Shown one piece after another: positions 25,928 to 34,798 of a stretch of 64,000 nucleotides of DNA. Numbering within the stretch: the stretch's first letter is position 1; each line of letters begins with the position of its first letter. The notes below the pieces were generated by a model. It was not told the origin of the DNA, searched no databases, and worked only from the letters and a program-made list of their open reading frames with translations. The translations under genes and the position numbers were made by a program. Origin of the DNA: JBBPZK01 sp965219175 (lineage in GTDB: Bacteria > Actinomycetota > Rubrobacteria > Rubrobacterales > Rubrobacteraceae); contig CBDCNI010000001.1 of NCBI GenBank assembly GCA_965219175.1, forward strand, positions 1 to 64,000, read 5' to 3'.

Positions 25928-27067
25928 TCACCAGTTCGTTACCGAGCCGTCTTGCCGCCGCAGGTGAGGAAGCTCCACCATCCGGAAGGGGCGTTTACCG
26001 GCCGCTTCGCGGTCGAACTCGATACCCAGTCCGGGCCTGGTGGTCGGCAGCAGGTAGCCGTCTCTCCACTCGGGTTGCACCGGCACGACGTCCTCCAGAA
26101 ACGTCCCCGGCCGGAGGGGCTGCTCCTGGACGCCGAAGTTAGGACAGGCCAGGTTCAGTTGCAGGCACGCCGCCGACGACACCGGCCCGAGCGGGTTGTG
26201 CACGGCCAGCTTAATGTAGTGAGCCTCGCACATGGCGGAGATCTTACGCGCCTCCGTAAAGCCGCCAGCGATGCAGAGGTCCACGCGGGCGTAGTCTATC
26301 CACTCCCGCTCGACGAGCCGGCGGAACTCCCACTTGGAGCCGAACTGCTCCCCGGCGGCGAGCGGGACGGCGGTGCGTAGTCGCAAAGTCTGGAAAGCAT
26401 CGGGGTTCTCGGAGCGCAGGGGGTCTTCGACGAAGAACGGACGGAAGGCTTCGACCTCGCGGCAGAGCCGGAGGGCGTCGGGGAGGTCCAGGCGGGTATG
26501 CACATCGAAGCAGAGTTCGACCTCTTCTCCCACCGCCTCGCGGATCGCCCCGAACTGCTCGATGGCGGTGAGGATGGAGCGGCGCGGTTCGAGGACGTCG
26601 CCCTCGTCGGGCAGGCCCCAGCGGACGAACTTCCAGCCCTCCTCCTTCGTCCTCAGACAAGACTCGACCAGGGCGGCGGTGTCCATGCCGTGGTCGCCGT
26701 TGTGAGGGTAGCAGACCACCCCGTCGCGCACCCGGCCGCCGAGGAGGTCGTGGATCGGGACGCCGAGGGCCTTGCCTTTGATGTCCCACAGCGCGATGTC
26801 CACCGCCGAGACCGCCGCCGAGACAGCGTGCCCGGCGGGAAAGAAGCCGCCCCTGAAGAGCAACTGCCAGATGTGCTCGATACGGGACGGGTCCTCCCCG
26901 AGGAGCAGGGGCTTGAAGTGCTCGACGGCCCCGACAACGGCGAGCTCGCGGCCCGTCAGCCCCGCTTCGCCGACGCCGTGAACTCCCTCATCGGTCTCCA
27001 CGACCACGAAGAGAAAGTTCCGCTCCCCGCCCCACACCGGGTAAGTCTCGACGTTGGTGATCCTCAC
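25928..27067 (-). CDS. Mandelate racemase/enolase superfamily dehydratase (galactonate dehydratase-like)
   Basis: A 379-residue enolase-superfamily protein. The capping domain (about 1-115) precedes a TIM barrel with metal ligands in FDVH, VEDPL and AGEQFGS, and a catalytic histidine in VHNPLGPVS. The Asp-x-His pairing and the HNPLGP loop follow the D-galactonate/gluconate dehydratase branch of the mandelate racemase subgroup. It lies in an alpha-galactosidase/sugar transporter island, so dehydration of an acid sugar such as galactonate is plausible. GTG at 27067 follows GGGGAGG; the frame opens at 27139 inside the upstream gene's end. Exact substrate needs assay. Confidence 0.82.
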   Translation of the reverse strand: MRITNVETYPVWGGERNFLFVVVETDEGVHGVGEAGLTGRELAVVGAVEHFKPLLLGEDPSRIEHIWQLLFRGGFFPAGHAVSAAVSAVDIALWDIKGKALGVPIHDLLGGRVRDGVVCYPHNGDHGMDTAALVESCLRTKEEGWKFVRWGLPDEGDVLEPRRSILTAIEQFGAIREAVGEEVELCFDVHTRLDLPDALRLCREVEAFRPFFVEDPLRSENPDAFQTLRLRTAVPLAAGEQFGSKWEFRRLVEREWIDYARVDLCIAGGFTEARKISAMCEAHYIKLAVHNPLGPVSSAACLQLNLACPNFGVQEQPLRPGTFLEDVVPVQPEWRDGYLLPTTRPGLGIEFDREAAGKRPFRMVELPHLRRQDGSVTNW

Positions 27068-27110
27068 AAAACCTCCCCAATTGTCGGGGACACCGTGCTC
27101 TACGTCCGTC

Positions 27111-28433
27111 CTACGTCCGTCGAGCCGTTTTCCTATCATGCTCTCGCAGACCCTCCGGTAAGGCGTCTCCGTGAGCTTCTATCAGGTCGTCGACCATGTC
27201 GTGGATCCCATCCAGCGAGAGCACGCTCGGGGCGTGGCGGTCGAGCATCGCCGCGTGGTAGACGTGCTCGCGCTTCCCTTCCAGCGCGGCCCGAACGGTC
27301 AGGTTCTGGACCCACAGATGAGGCGCGCAGGTCGCGGCGAGTTGCGGTGGGAGCGTACCAGCGTGACAGGGTCTCAGGCCTGTTGCGTCCACCGCCACCG
27401 GTACCTCCACGCACGAACCCTCGGGGAGGTTCTCGACCAGGTGCGTGTTCCTGACGTTGCCATGGACAATACGCGGCTCTCCCGTGATGAGGGAGTGGAT
27501 GATCAGGGACCCGTACTCCACGCTCCTCTCCAGCGGGAAGGACTCACCGGCCAGTAGCTTGCGGCGGGTCTTCTCGTACTCGACCAGGTTATCCTCGCTG
27601 CGCCTCACGTACTCGTCCACCGGGATGTCAAGCTTCTCCATGAGACCGTCGTCCTTCATGAAGTACGGCGTGTACTCGGCGTTGTGCTCGCTAGACTCGG
27701 TGACGAAGTAGCCAAGGTTGCGCATCAACTCGAAGCGGACCTTGTCTCTCGCGTAGACCTCCGGGTCCTCCATCGCCTCGAACAGCCGCGGGTAGATATC
27801 CTCGCCGTCGACCTCCAGACGCGTCATCCAGGCGATGTGGTTTATCCCGGAGCACTCGTAGGTGATCTCCTGGTGAGAAACGCCGATGTAGGAAGCTATC
27901 TCCCGCGCCGTGTACGGCACGCTGTGGCAGAGCCCGACGCTCTTTACCTCCGGATGCGCGGTATGGAGGGCTTCCATCAAGATGCCCATCGGGTTGGTGT
28001 AGTTGAGCAGAAGCGCCTCCGGGCACAACTCCTCCATCTCCGAGGCCAGGTCCATCATGAACGGGATGGTCCTAAGGCCCCGGAAGATGCCGCCGATGCC
28101 CATGGAGTCGGCGATGGTCTGCTTCAGGCCGTACTTACGGGGGATCTCGAAGTCCAAGAGGGTCGCCTCGTGCATCCCGATCTGGACGGCGTTTATAACG
28201 AAGTCCGCCCCGTCTAAGGCCGCCCGCCGGTCCTCGTGCTCCTCGACTTTCGCCCCGGCGCCGAGTTGATCGGAGGTCCAGCGGGCCATCATGCCGGCTG
28301 TCTCCAGGCGTTCGGGGTTTATGTCGTGGAGGGCTATGGTGGAGCCGTGCAGTTCAGGGAAGGTTAGGGTGTCGGTCAGCAGGTTCTTGGTGAACACGAC
28401 GCTGCCAGCCCCGATGAACGCTATTTTTACCAT
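27111..28433 (-). CDS. melA: Glycoside hydrolase family 4, alpha-galactosidase
   Basis: A 440-residue GH4 enzyme with the N-terminal NAD-binding fold (FIGAGSVVFTKNLL, residues 5-18) and the family metal/active-site segment VGLCHSVP (about 170). The CHSV tetrad is that of alpha-galactosidases; related branches use CNIP/CDIP, CHGx or CHEV. NYTNPMG and GINHIAWM are further family signatures. GH4 enzymes use NAD+, Mn2+ and a redox elimination mechanism. The gene lies between sugar ABC permeases and a dehydratase and opposite a MelR-like activator, all supporting alpha-galactoside use. ATG at 28433 follows GAAAGAGG. It overlaps the next frame only if the longer start there is used. Confidence 0.9.
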   Translation of the reverse strand: MVKIAFIGAGSVVFTKNLLTDTLTFPELHGSTIALHDINPERLETAGMMARWTSDQLGAGAKVEEHEDRRAALDGADFVINAVQIGMHEATLLDFEIPRKYGLKQTIADSMGIGGIFRGLRTIPFMMDLASEMEELCPEALLLNYTNPMGILMEALHTAHPEVKSVGLCHSVPYTAREIASYIGVSHQEITYECSGINHIAWMTRLEVDGEDIYPRLFEAMEDPEVYARDKVRFELMRNLGYFVTESSEHNAEYTPYFMKDDGLMEKLDIPVDEYVRRSEDNLVEYEKTRRKLLAGESFPLERSVEYGSLIIHSLITGEPRIVHGNVRNTHLVENLPEGSCVEVPVAVDATGLRPCHAGTLPPQLAATCAPHLWVQNLTVRAALEGKREHVYHAAMLDRHAPSVLSLDGIHDMVDDLIEAHGDALPEGLREHDRKTARRT

Positions 28434-28485
28434 CTCGGAACCTCTTTCTGTGTAAGAGTGGGATTGTTCAATGGCTCGTCTTCCA

Positions 28486-29358
28486 CTACTTCATGCCGGT
28501 GCCAGCAATCCCTTGAATAAAGTAACGCTGGAAGAAGATGAACACCAGCAGTATCGGGATAATAGAGACTAGCGACATGCTCATCACCCCTGTCCAGTCG
28601 GTGAAGTACTGGCCTTTCATCAAGTTCAGCCCCAGCGGTACGGTGTAAGAAGACTTGTCCTGCAAGACGACCAGGGGCCATGCGAAGTCGTTCCACCTCC
28701 ACATAAAAGTGAAGATCGTCAACACGGCTATTACCGGCCCGGAGAGCGGCAGGATCACCTTGCGGAAGATCTGGAACTCACTAGCTCCGTCGAGACGGGC
28801 CGCCTCGATCAGTTCATCGGGGAGGCTTACCATGAACTGCCTGACCATGAACAGCCCGAAAGCCTCTGCAGTCCGGGGGAGAATGACGCCCCACCAGCTA
28901 TCGACGAGCCCGAGTTTAGAGGCGATCAGGAACTCCGGGACCATGATGACCTGTATCGGGATCATGAGGGTACTGATCATCGCGAGGAAGATTATGTCGC
29001 GCCCCGGAAACTTGTACTTGGCGAAGGTGTAGCCTGCCAGAAGGTTTATGAATACCGTCACGACCACCGCTATTAGCGCTATCGCGATCGAGTTTATATA
29101 GAACTGGGTCCAGGGAAGCTTTTGCCAGGCGTCGGAGAAGTTGCTCCACACCAGCCTTGAGGGTAGAATGCTGAACTGGCCGTTGAAGAGTTCGGTCTTT
29201 GGCCGGATCGCGGTGGCGAACATCCAGTAGAGGGGGAAGGCCATTACTAAAGCCCCGGCTACGAGCAGAACCCAGATGACGGCATCCTTGCCCTTCGGAA
29301 GTTCCGGCCTTCTCCTTGCTCTCTTCCCTCCACCAGGAGAGTAAGTTGCTCTAGCCAT
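28486..29358 (-). CDS. Carbohydrate ABC transporter permease (MalG type)
   Basis: A 290-residue inner-membrane subunit of a CUT1-family sugar importer with six helices. The EAA loop that contacts the ATPase is EAARLDGASEFQIFRKVILPLSGP (about 190-215). The N-terminal NFSDAWQKLPWTQFYINSI and the C-terminal FIQGIAGTGMK ending are typical of MalG/MsmG proteins. It pairs with the MalF-type permease just upstream and with the substrate-binding protein. No ATP-binding gene is present in the cluster, so a shared MsmK-like ATPase encoded elsewhere is required. ATG follows GGGTGG. Confidence 0.9.
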   Translation of the reverse strand: MARATYSPGGGKRARRRPELPKGKDAVIWVLLVAGALVMAFPLYWMFATAIRPKTELFNGQFSILPSRLVWSNFSDAWQKLPWTQFYINSIAIALIAVVVTVFINLLAGYTFAKYKFPGRDIIFLAMISTLMIPIQVIMVPEFLIASKLGLVDSWWGVILPRTAEAFGLFMVRQFMVSLPDELIEAARLDGASEFQIFRKVILPLSGPVIAVLTIFTFMWRWNDFAWPLVVLQDKSSYTVPLGLNLMKGQYFTDWTGVMSMSLVSIIPILLVFIFFQRYFIQGIAGTGMK

Positions 29359-29375
29359 GTTTCTACACCACCCTC

Positions 29376-30329
29376 TTAAGAAGAACTCTCACTTTGTCTG
29401 GTGACCCGCCACTGGAACAAGGTAAAAGCCATGAGCAGTACGTAGAGGAAGACGCCGACGGCGCTTGCGTAGCCCATCTCTCCCTGCTGGAAAGCCTCCT
29501 GGTAGATGTACTGAACCAAGACGGTCGTCGAGAAGCCCGGTCCCCCGCCAGTCATCACATAGATCAGGTCGAAAACGTACATCGAGTAGATCACGTTGAG
29601 GATCAGGAGCAAGAACGTGGTCGGACTGAGCAGCGGCCAAGTTATGTGCCTGAAGATCCTCCAGCCCGTTGCCCCGTCGACCCGCGCCGCGTTGTAGATA
29701 TCGGCGGGAATTCCCTGAAGAGCGGCGAGGTAAACTACCATATTGAATCCTAGCCGGATCCAAAGCGTGGTTATGATGAGCGAAGGCATCGCCCACTTCG
29801 CCGAAGAGAGCCACGGCACGCTACCTAGCCCCAGAGTGTTGAGTGCATTATTGAACACACCGTAGTTATCGTTAAAGATCCAGGCCGCGATCAAGGCCGC
29901 CGCCACCAGTGAGATGACCACGGGGACGAAGTAGATGCTCCTGAGAAATGCTCTCCCCGGCATCTTGCGGTTCAGCCCGATGGCGACCAGGAGACCGAGA
30001 GCCATGCTGGTAGGGACCGTTCCAATAGTATAGACAATAGTATTGTAGAAAGACTTCCAGAAATTGCCATCCTGAAACATCTTGACGTAGTTTTCAAGGC
30101 CGATGAACGTGGAAGAGCCGATCAGGGACCACTCCGTCAGGCTGACATAGAAGGCGAAGACGATCGGCACGAAGATGAACACGGCGAATACCACTACGTT
30201 CGGGGCGATGAATATGTAGGGAATCATTCGCTTTTGGTTTCGACTCCACCACGTTCTGGCGCCTCTGAACCCGCCTTCCTTGGAAGGCCGGTCTCCGAGC
30301 TGTTTCTGTACACTCACTTGTTTGGACAC
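29376..30329 (-). CDS. Sugar ABC transporter permease (MalF type)
   Basis: A 317-residue permease with six helices and the EAA motif in YNAARVDGATGWRIFRHITWPLL (about 215-237). The N-terminal segment up to residue 30 is basic and soluble. RMIPYIFIAPNVVVFAVFIFVPIVFAFYVSL is the first helix region, as in MalF/MsmF/UgpA-type subunits of CUT1 importers. It is the first permease after the substrate-binding protein in the leftward operon and forms a heterodimer with the product of the next gene. GTG at 30329 follows GGGACGAG. Confidence 0.9.
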   Translation of the reverse strand: MSKQVSVQKQLGDRPSKEGGFRGARTWWSRNQKRMIPYIFIAPNVVVFAVFIFVPIVFAFYVSLTEWSLIGSSTFIGLENYVKMFQDGNFWKSFYNTIVYTIGTVPTSMALGLLVAIGLNRKMPGRAFLRSIYFVPVVISLVAAALIAAWIFNDNYGVFNNALNTLGLGSVPWLSSAKWAMPSLIITTLWIRLGFNMVVYLAALQGIPADIYNAARVDGATGWRIFRHITWPLLSPTTFLLLILNVIYSMYVFDLIYVMTGGGPGFSTTVLVQYIYQEAFQQGEMGYASAVGVFLYVLLMAFTLFQWRVTRQSESSS

Positions 30330-30339
30330 CTCGTCCCGG

Positions 30340-31677
30340 TTAGCTGCTCAAGGCCTGGTCGATGCCGCTCGAGATGTTCTTTGCGGTTACCTTAGCGGAC
30401 TGGCCGGTCTTGAAGGCCGCTTCGAGCTGATCGGCGAGTACCTGAACAATGTCGCTGAACTGTGGAATAGTCTGCTCCGCGGCCATCTTCGGCGGCACGG
30501 TTGCGGACTGCTCGACGAAAACGTTCATGGATTTCGGCCGGATCTTGTAGTCGAGGCCCTGCTTCACCAGCTTCTCGCGCACCGGGATGAACTGGGCCGT
30601 TATGCAAAATTGTTTCATCTGATCCGTGCTGCCCAGGAACTTCAGGAAATCCGCCGCCAACTCCGGGTTCTTAGCATCTTTAGTCACCGCCACCGCGTTG
30701 CCGCCGAGGTCCGAGGCCGTTTGGGCGTCACGGATCATGTATGTTACGTCCCAGGGGTCCTTCATATTGTCCACCAGGAAAGGTATCTTCCAGTCTCCAT
30801 CGAGCATCATAGCCGTCGTTTTGTTCGCGAAGAGGGTTTCTATTTCCTCGTTGCTCTTGATCGAGGTACTTGGAGGAACCAGTTTATCCTTGAACCAACT
30901 CTGGGTGTACTCGATAGTTTCGATACCCTTGGAGTTGTTGATCATCGGTCCTTTGAGGTCGTCGGTGAGCAACTGCCCTCCGTGCTGGAAGAGGAACCAC
31001 ATCCAGCGGTAAGAGGACGTTATAGTCTGCCAATCCACCGCGAATGCATAGTCGGCGACCTGCGCCTGCTTGATCTTCTTCGCTATCTTTGTAAACTCAT
31101 CCCAAGTCCACGCTTTATCAGGACTATCGGGGAGCTTGGTGATACCAGCTTTCTTGAGCATGTCGACGTTGTAGTAGATAGCCATGGTATCGGTGTGGTG
31201 GGGTATACTGTAAGGTTTATCCTCGTAATTGACCGCTTTCCAGATAGCCGGTGTAAAGGCATCACCGTATCCTTCGGGAAGATAATCCGAGAGGTCTAGC
31301 AGGGCACCTTGAGAGCTGTAACGACCCATTTGTTGGTACTGGAGTCGGGCAAGGTCGGGACCTTTTCCGGCTGCCAAACTGGTGTCGAGCTTTTGATACT
31401 GCTGAGGAGGAGGTACGATCTGGAGCTTGACCTTCGCCTTAGAGTTCTTCTTCTCATACGCTTTGATGATCTGACGAAACCCCTTCTCCTCGGCTGTGTT
31501 GGCCCAGGTCTGGAAGGTCAACGTCCCTGACTTTGACCCAGATCCGGACCCAGAACCGCTCTCTCCTCCGCAACCGGCCAAGCCCAAAACAGAGGCACTT
31601 AGGAGCGTACCTCCACCTGCCTTCAAAAAGGCTCGCCTGCTGTATCTCCGGCTCTTTAGTTCTTTTGTAGTCCGCAA
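30340..31677 (-). CDS. Sugar ABC transporter substrate-binding lipoprotein
   Basis: A 445-residue extracellular solute-binding protein (family 1). Its signal combines a twin-arginine motif (YSRRAFLKAG) with a lipobox ending LGLAGC, so it is probably exported folded via Tat and anchored as a lipoprotein; a Gly/Ser linker follows. The body shows GTLTFQTWAN, the ALGKGPDLARLQYQQMGRYSSQGAL-like hinge region and WTWDEFTKIAKK. It should bind an alpha-galactoside such as melibiose or raffinose given its neighbours. TTG at 31677 follows GGGAAGGGG. It starts the leftward operon and is divergent from the MelR-like gene. Confidence 0.88.
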   Translation of the reverse strand: MRTTKELKSRRYSRRAFLKAGGGTLLSASVLGLAGCGGESGSGSGSGSKSGTLTFQTWANTAEEKGFRQIIKAYEKKNSKAKVKLQIVPPPQQYQKLDTSLAAGKGPDLARLQYQQMGRYSSQGALLDLSDYLPEGYGDAFTPAIWKAVNYEDKPYSIPHHTDTMAIYYNVDMLKKAGITKLPDSPDKAWTWDEFTKIAKKIKQAQVADYAFAVDWQTITSSYRWMWFLFQHGGQLLTDDLKGPMINNSKGIETIEYTQSWFKDKLVPPSTSIKSNEEIETLFANKTTAMMLDGDWKIPFLVDNMKDPWDVTYMIRDAQTASDLGGNAVAVTKDAKNPELAADFLKFLGSTDQMKQFCITAQFIPVREKLVKQGLDYKIRPKSMNVFVEQSATVPPKMAAEQTIPQFSDIVQVLADQLEAAFKTGQSAKVTAKNISSGIDQALSS

Positions 31678-31785
31678 AGACTGCCCCTTCCCTAGCGACT
31701 AATCTAATGATATGGGTGGCTTCAACACGATACTTCCGAAATTAATGCAAAATATTACGGTATAGTAAGCACGAGGTGATGAAAA
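31678..31785. promoter_or_regulatory. Divergent control region of the alpha-galactoside island
   Basis: This 108-base, AT-rich stretch separates the substrate-binding gene from the MelR-like activator gene and should hold both promoters. A TATAGT hexamer at 31761-31766 could be a rightward -10, but it is too close to the ribosome site at 31773 to be convincing. No clear -35 is present on either side, as expected of activator-dependent promoters. Confidence 0.5.
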
Positions 31786-32655
31786 ATGAGGAAAGTCGAC
31801 AAAACCGATCTGGACGAGGCCCCAGGGTTCAGAGTCTGGCATGGACAACCTTATACATCCATGCTGCCGCACTGGCACGATCAGGTAGAGATCAACTACA
31901 GCATAGGTGGTAGCCTCACGTACTTGCTCGGCGGGTCGATGGTCGAAATCCCGCGCAGCAGGTTGTCTCTGTTCTGGGCCAGGATACCGCACGGTGTCGT
32001 AAGCGGGACCGAGGTAGAGAGATTCTACTGGGTCTATATGCCGCTGGCGTGGGTCTTGCGTCTAGGTCTTTCAGGTTCGTTTATGCAGCGTTTGATGAGC
32101 GGGTACATGATCGTCGACGCCGACCCTCTGGAGGCGGATCGTTTGATGCTCGACCGGTGGAGCGATGAGTTACCAAACGCGGACGATAGCCGTAGACGGC
32201 TGATAATCCGGGAGGTGGAAACTCGCGTGATGCGATTCGCACTGGCTCAGGCAGACGAGGCTAGCAGCGAACTCGTCTCCTCCGATAATGCAAAGTTGCG
32301 CAAGGTCGGCGAGATGTCACGTTTCATTGCCGAAAACTATGCTGGTTCGCTCCGTTTGAGCGACGTAGCCCAACATGTGGGACTTCACCCCAACTACGCG
32401 ATGACGCTTTTCCGGCGACACTACGGGCTGACCCTGAACACTTACCTTACGCGACTGCGTGTCAGCCAAGCGCAGTATCTGCTGATCTCCACCGACAGAG
32501 ATGTGTTACAGATTGCTTTCGAAACCGGCTTCGGATCCATCAGCCGCTTCTACGAGATATTCAAGGCAACGACTGGACACACCCCCCGACAATACCGTAT
32601 GGAGTCCGGCCTGTGGGAGTATGGCCCGAGATCACCGTTCAACCCCTGCTCCTGA
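31786..32655 (+). CDS. melR: AraC family activator, MelR-like
   Basis: A 289-residue regulator. The N-terminal half is a small-molecule-binding cupin with PHWHDQVEINYSIGG and the FWARIPHGV loop, which closely parallels E. coli MelR; residues about 190-285 are the AraC HTH pair (RLSDVAQHVGLHPNYAMTLFRRHYG, then DVLQIAFETGFGSISRFYEIFK). MelR senses melibiose and activates alpha-galactosidase and transport genes. It lies divergent from the sugar-binding protein gene of the same island, which is the classical arrangement. ATG at 31786 follows GAGGTGAT. Ligand is inferred by resemblance and context, not shown. Confidence 0.87.
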   Translation: MRKVDKTDLDEAPGFRVWHGQPYTSMLPHWHDQVEINYSIGGSLTYLLGGSMVEIPRSRLSLFWARIPHGVVSGTEVERFYWVYMPLAWVLRLGLSGSFMQRLMSGYMIVDADPLEADRLMLDRWSDELPNADDSRRRLIIREVETRVMRFALAQADEASSELVSSDNAKLRKVGEMSRFIAENYAGSLRLSDVAQHVGLHPNYAMTLFRRHYGLTLNTYLTRLRVSQAQYLLISTDRDVLQIAFETGFGSISRFYEIFKATTGHTPRQYRMESGLWEYGPRSPFNPCS

Positions 32656-32809
32656 AAGAGCCAAGAAATGTACACATAGTACTTCAAAGGCGTGCGACGG
32701 ACCCGCTGCTTGCATAACCCTTTCGTTCAAGATACAGTTGAATCCTGCAGTAGGCCATCTCTGGAGCCTCTGACCTGCTGCTCCCAAACACAAATCGGGG
32801 GATTCCATC

Positions 32810-33568
32810 TCAATCGTTACTCGCCATGCCTTGTAAGTTTTGCAGGCTGCGACGGACATCCTCTAGGGGGTCTCCGGGGTTGTCCTGCTCGACTATATAC
32901 CAATACACGCCGGCCTCGTCGGCCACTTCGAGGAGTTCCGGCCATGGCATCGTACCGGTCCCGACGGGGATGTCGGAACGTTCGGCGTCGGGGGCCATGT
33001 CCTTGAGGTGGACGAGTGAGACGCGGCTCCCGAGTTCTCCGAGAAGGGAGGACGGGTCCACTCCGGCGTAACTCGCCCAGTAGAGGTCCAGCTCCAGCTT
33101 TACAAGCGCCGGGTCGGTCTCACCGAGCAGGACCTCCCACATCGTCACGCCGCCCTCTAGCGACTCGAACTCGAAGTCGTGGTTGTGGTAGGAGAGAGTC
33201 ACGCCCTCCGAACGGCACAACTCTCCCCAGCGGTCGAGGTTCGCGGCGAGCCGTGAGACCGCCCCGGCATCCCGGCCTTCTCTCAGGGCCATCGGGACGA
33301 CGGCGTGGTCGCAGCCGAGGGTCTTCAGGTCCTCCAGTACGGCTTCAGGGTCTTTCTTCCAGTCGCCGAGCGGCACGTGGGCGCCGGATGTGTGGAGTCC
33401 GTTGTCGTCGAGAGCGGCGCGGAGGTCACGCGGAGAGAGGCCTCCGTAACCGGCGAACTCTACCGCCGTGTAGCCGATCTCCGAAAGTTTGCGTAAAGTG
33501 GCGGGCATGTCCGCCGAGGAGAGGTCCCGGACCGTGTAGAGTTGCAGAGATATTTGGTCTTCTCTCAT
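32810..33568 (-). CDS. Sugar phosphate isomerase/epimerase family TIM-barrel protein
   Basis: A 252-residue xylose-isomerase-like TIM barrel. QLYTVRD begins the first strand, YTAVEFAGYGG the second, and HNHDFEFE and ELDLYWASYAGVDP supply candidate metal ligands, with LVHLKDM and IVEQDNPGDP near the end. This family covers sugar isomerases, epimerases, endonuclease IV relatives and inosose dehydratases. The ATG at 33568 overlaps the upstream oxidoreductase stop as ATGA, which fixes the start better than the frame's 33589 and shows coupling. It probably acts on an oxidised or keto sugar made by the neighbouring Gfo/Idh enzymes. Confidence 0.83.
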   Translation of the reverse strand: MREDQISLQLYTVRDLSSADMPATLRKLSEIGYTAVEFAGYGGLSPRDLRAALDDNGLHTSGAHVPLGDWKKDPEAVLEDLKTLGCDHAVVPMALREGRDAGAVSRLAANLDRWGELCRSEGVTLSYHNHDFEFESLEGGVTMWEVLLGETDPALVKLELDLYWASYAGVDPSSLLGELGSRVSLVHLKDMAPDAERSDIPVGTGTMPWPELLEVADEAGVYWYIVEQDNPGDPLEDVRRSLQNLQGMASND

Positions 33569-34704
33569 CCCGCCTCCCCGATGTCCCAAGCCGCCTCGGC
33601 GCCGCCGAACGACCCGGCCTCCCCCGCCGGTAGCGGTTCCGGCCGCTCGAAGGTGCTGTCTACCATGACGTGCGCCGACTCTTCGGAGGAGTCGAGGAGC
33701 GCCTGGATGACTTCGAGAGCGTGGTAGGCGAGCCTGCCGGACGCCCGGTGCGGCCTGCCGGAGCGCAGGGCGTCCGCCATGTCCGCGAGCCCGAGGCCGC
33801 GACAGTTGCCGGTGTAGGGATGCGTCAAGGGGACCTCCTCCCAGTCGGAACTACCGGCGCGGCAGAGGTGTACCGGGCCGCCGAAGGTGTTCGGGTCCGG
33901 CACGCTCAACGAGCCCTCGGTGCCGTAGACCTCGACGCGGGAAGACTCGGCGGCCCACACGTCGAAGCTGGTGACAAGCGTACCGACCGCGCCACCCTCG
34001 AAGTCGAGGACGCCCGCCACGTGGGTCGGGGTGTTGACCTGGATCTTGGTCCCGGCGTGGGGTTCGCTGGTGACTGTTCGCTCCGCGAACGTGGCGCGGG
34101 CGGACGAGGCGACCCGACGGATGGGCCCGAGCAGCGTGATGAGTGCCGTCAGGTAATAAGGCCCCATGTCGAACATCGGCCCGGCGCCCGGCTGGTAGAA
34201 GAAGTCCGGGTTCGGGTGCCAATCCTCCGGGCCGTGGCTCATCATGACGGCGGTAGCCGCGACCGGCTCACCTATGACTCCATTGTCCAGGAGCTTGCGA
34301 CAGGTCTGGAGACCACTCCCGAGGAACGTATCGGGGGCGCAACCAACCAGAAGCCCTTTCCCCGCCGCCGACTCCAGGATACGTCCGCCATCCTCACGGC
34401 TGGTCGCGAGTGGCTTCTCGCTGTAGACGTTCTTTCCGGCGTCGAGGGCCGCAAGCGTTACCCCGGCGTGGGCCGTCGGGACGGTCAGGTTTAGGACGAC
34501 CTCGACCTCCGGGTCGGCCAGCAGTTCCTCGGGGCTACACGCTTTGGGTATCTTGTAGGCTTTCGCCTGGGTCTCGGCCCGCTCTGGGAGCAGGTCGGCG
34601 CAGGAGATGACCTCCAGCGCGTCGAAAGCCGCGGCGTTTCGGAAGTATACGTCGCTGATCTTGCCACACCCGATCACCCCTACCTTGACTACCACCCCAT
34701 CCAA
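33565..34704 (-). CDS. Gfo/Idh/MocA family oxidoreductase
   Basis: A 379-residue NAD(P)-dependent sugar oxidoreductase. The Rossmann loop GVIGCGKISDVY opens the protein, the family's SEKPLA motif with the catalytic lysine lies near residue 100, and an alpha/beta C-terminal domain follows with NPDFFYQPGAGPMFDMGPYY. Relatives oxidise or reduce cyclitols and hexoses. It is translationally coupled to the isomerase gene. TTG at 34704 follows GAGGAG; the frame opens at 34764. Together with the second oxidoreductase just upstream it suggests two-step sugar oxidation or epimerisation. Confidence 0.85.
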   Translation of the reverse strand: MDGVVVKVGVIGCGKISDVYFRNAAAFDALEVISCADLLPERAETQAKAYKIPKACSPEELLADPEVEVVLNLTVPTAHAGVTLAALDAGKNVYSEKPLATSREDGGRILESAAGKGLLVGCAPDTFLGSGLQTCRKLLDNGVIGEPVAATAVMMSHGPEDWHPNPDFFYQPGAGPMFDMGPYYLTALITLLGPIRRVASSARATFAERTVTSEPHAGTKIQVNTPTHVAGVLDFEGGAVGTLVTSFDVWAAESSRVEVYGTEGSLSVPDPNTFGGPVHLCRAGSSDWEEVPLTHPYTGNCRGLGLADMADALRSGRPHRASGRLAYHALEVIQALLDSSEESAHVMVDSTFERPEPLPAGEAGSFGGAEAAWDIGEAG

Positions 34705-34798
34705 GTCAACGCTCCTCCCTCCGGTATCCCGGCCCACAGCATACCGCGACACGAGACCTCGCACCTCTCGAACACTTCGAAGTCTCCAGGCGCAGCCT

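Noticed and set aside
27111..28433. GH4 enzyme as an alpha-galacturonidase
   Set aside because: That branch is marked by CHEV; this protein has CHSV, the alpha-galactosidase tetrad, and sits with a MelR-like gene.
30280..31299. A 339-codon open frame on the + strand
   Set aside because: Antisense to the sugar-binding lipoprotein gene, which has a full signal and fold.
31761..31766. TATAGT as a -10 for the MelR-like gene
   Set aside because: It would start transcription at or within the ribosome-binding site, leaving no usable leader.
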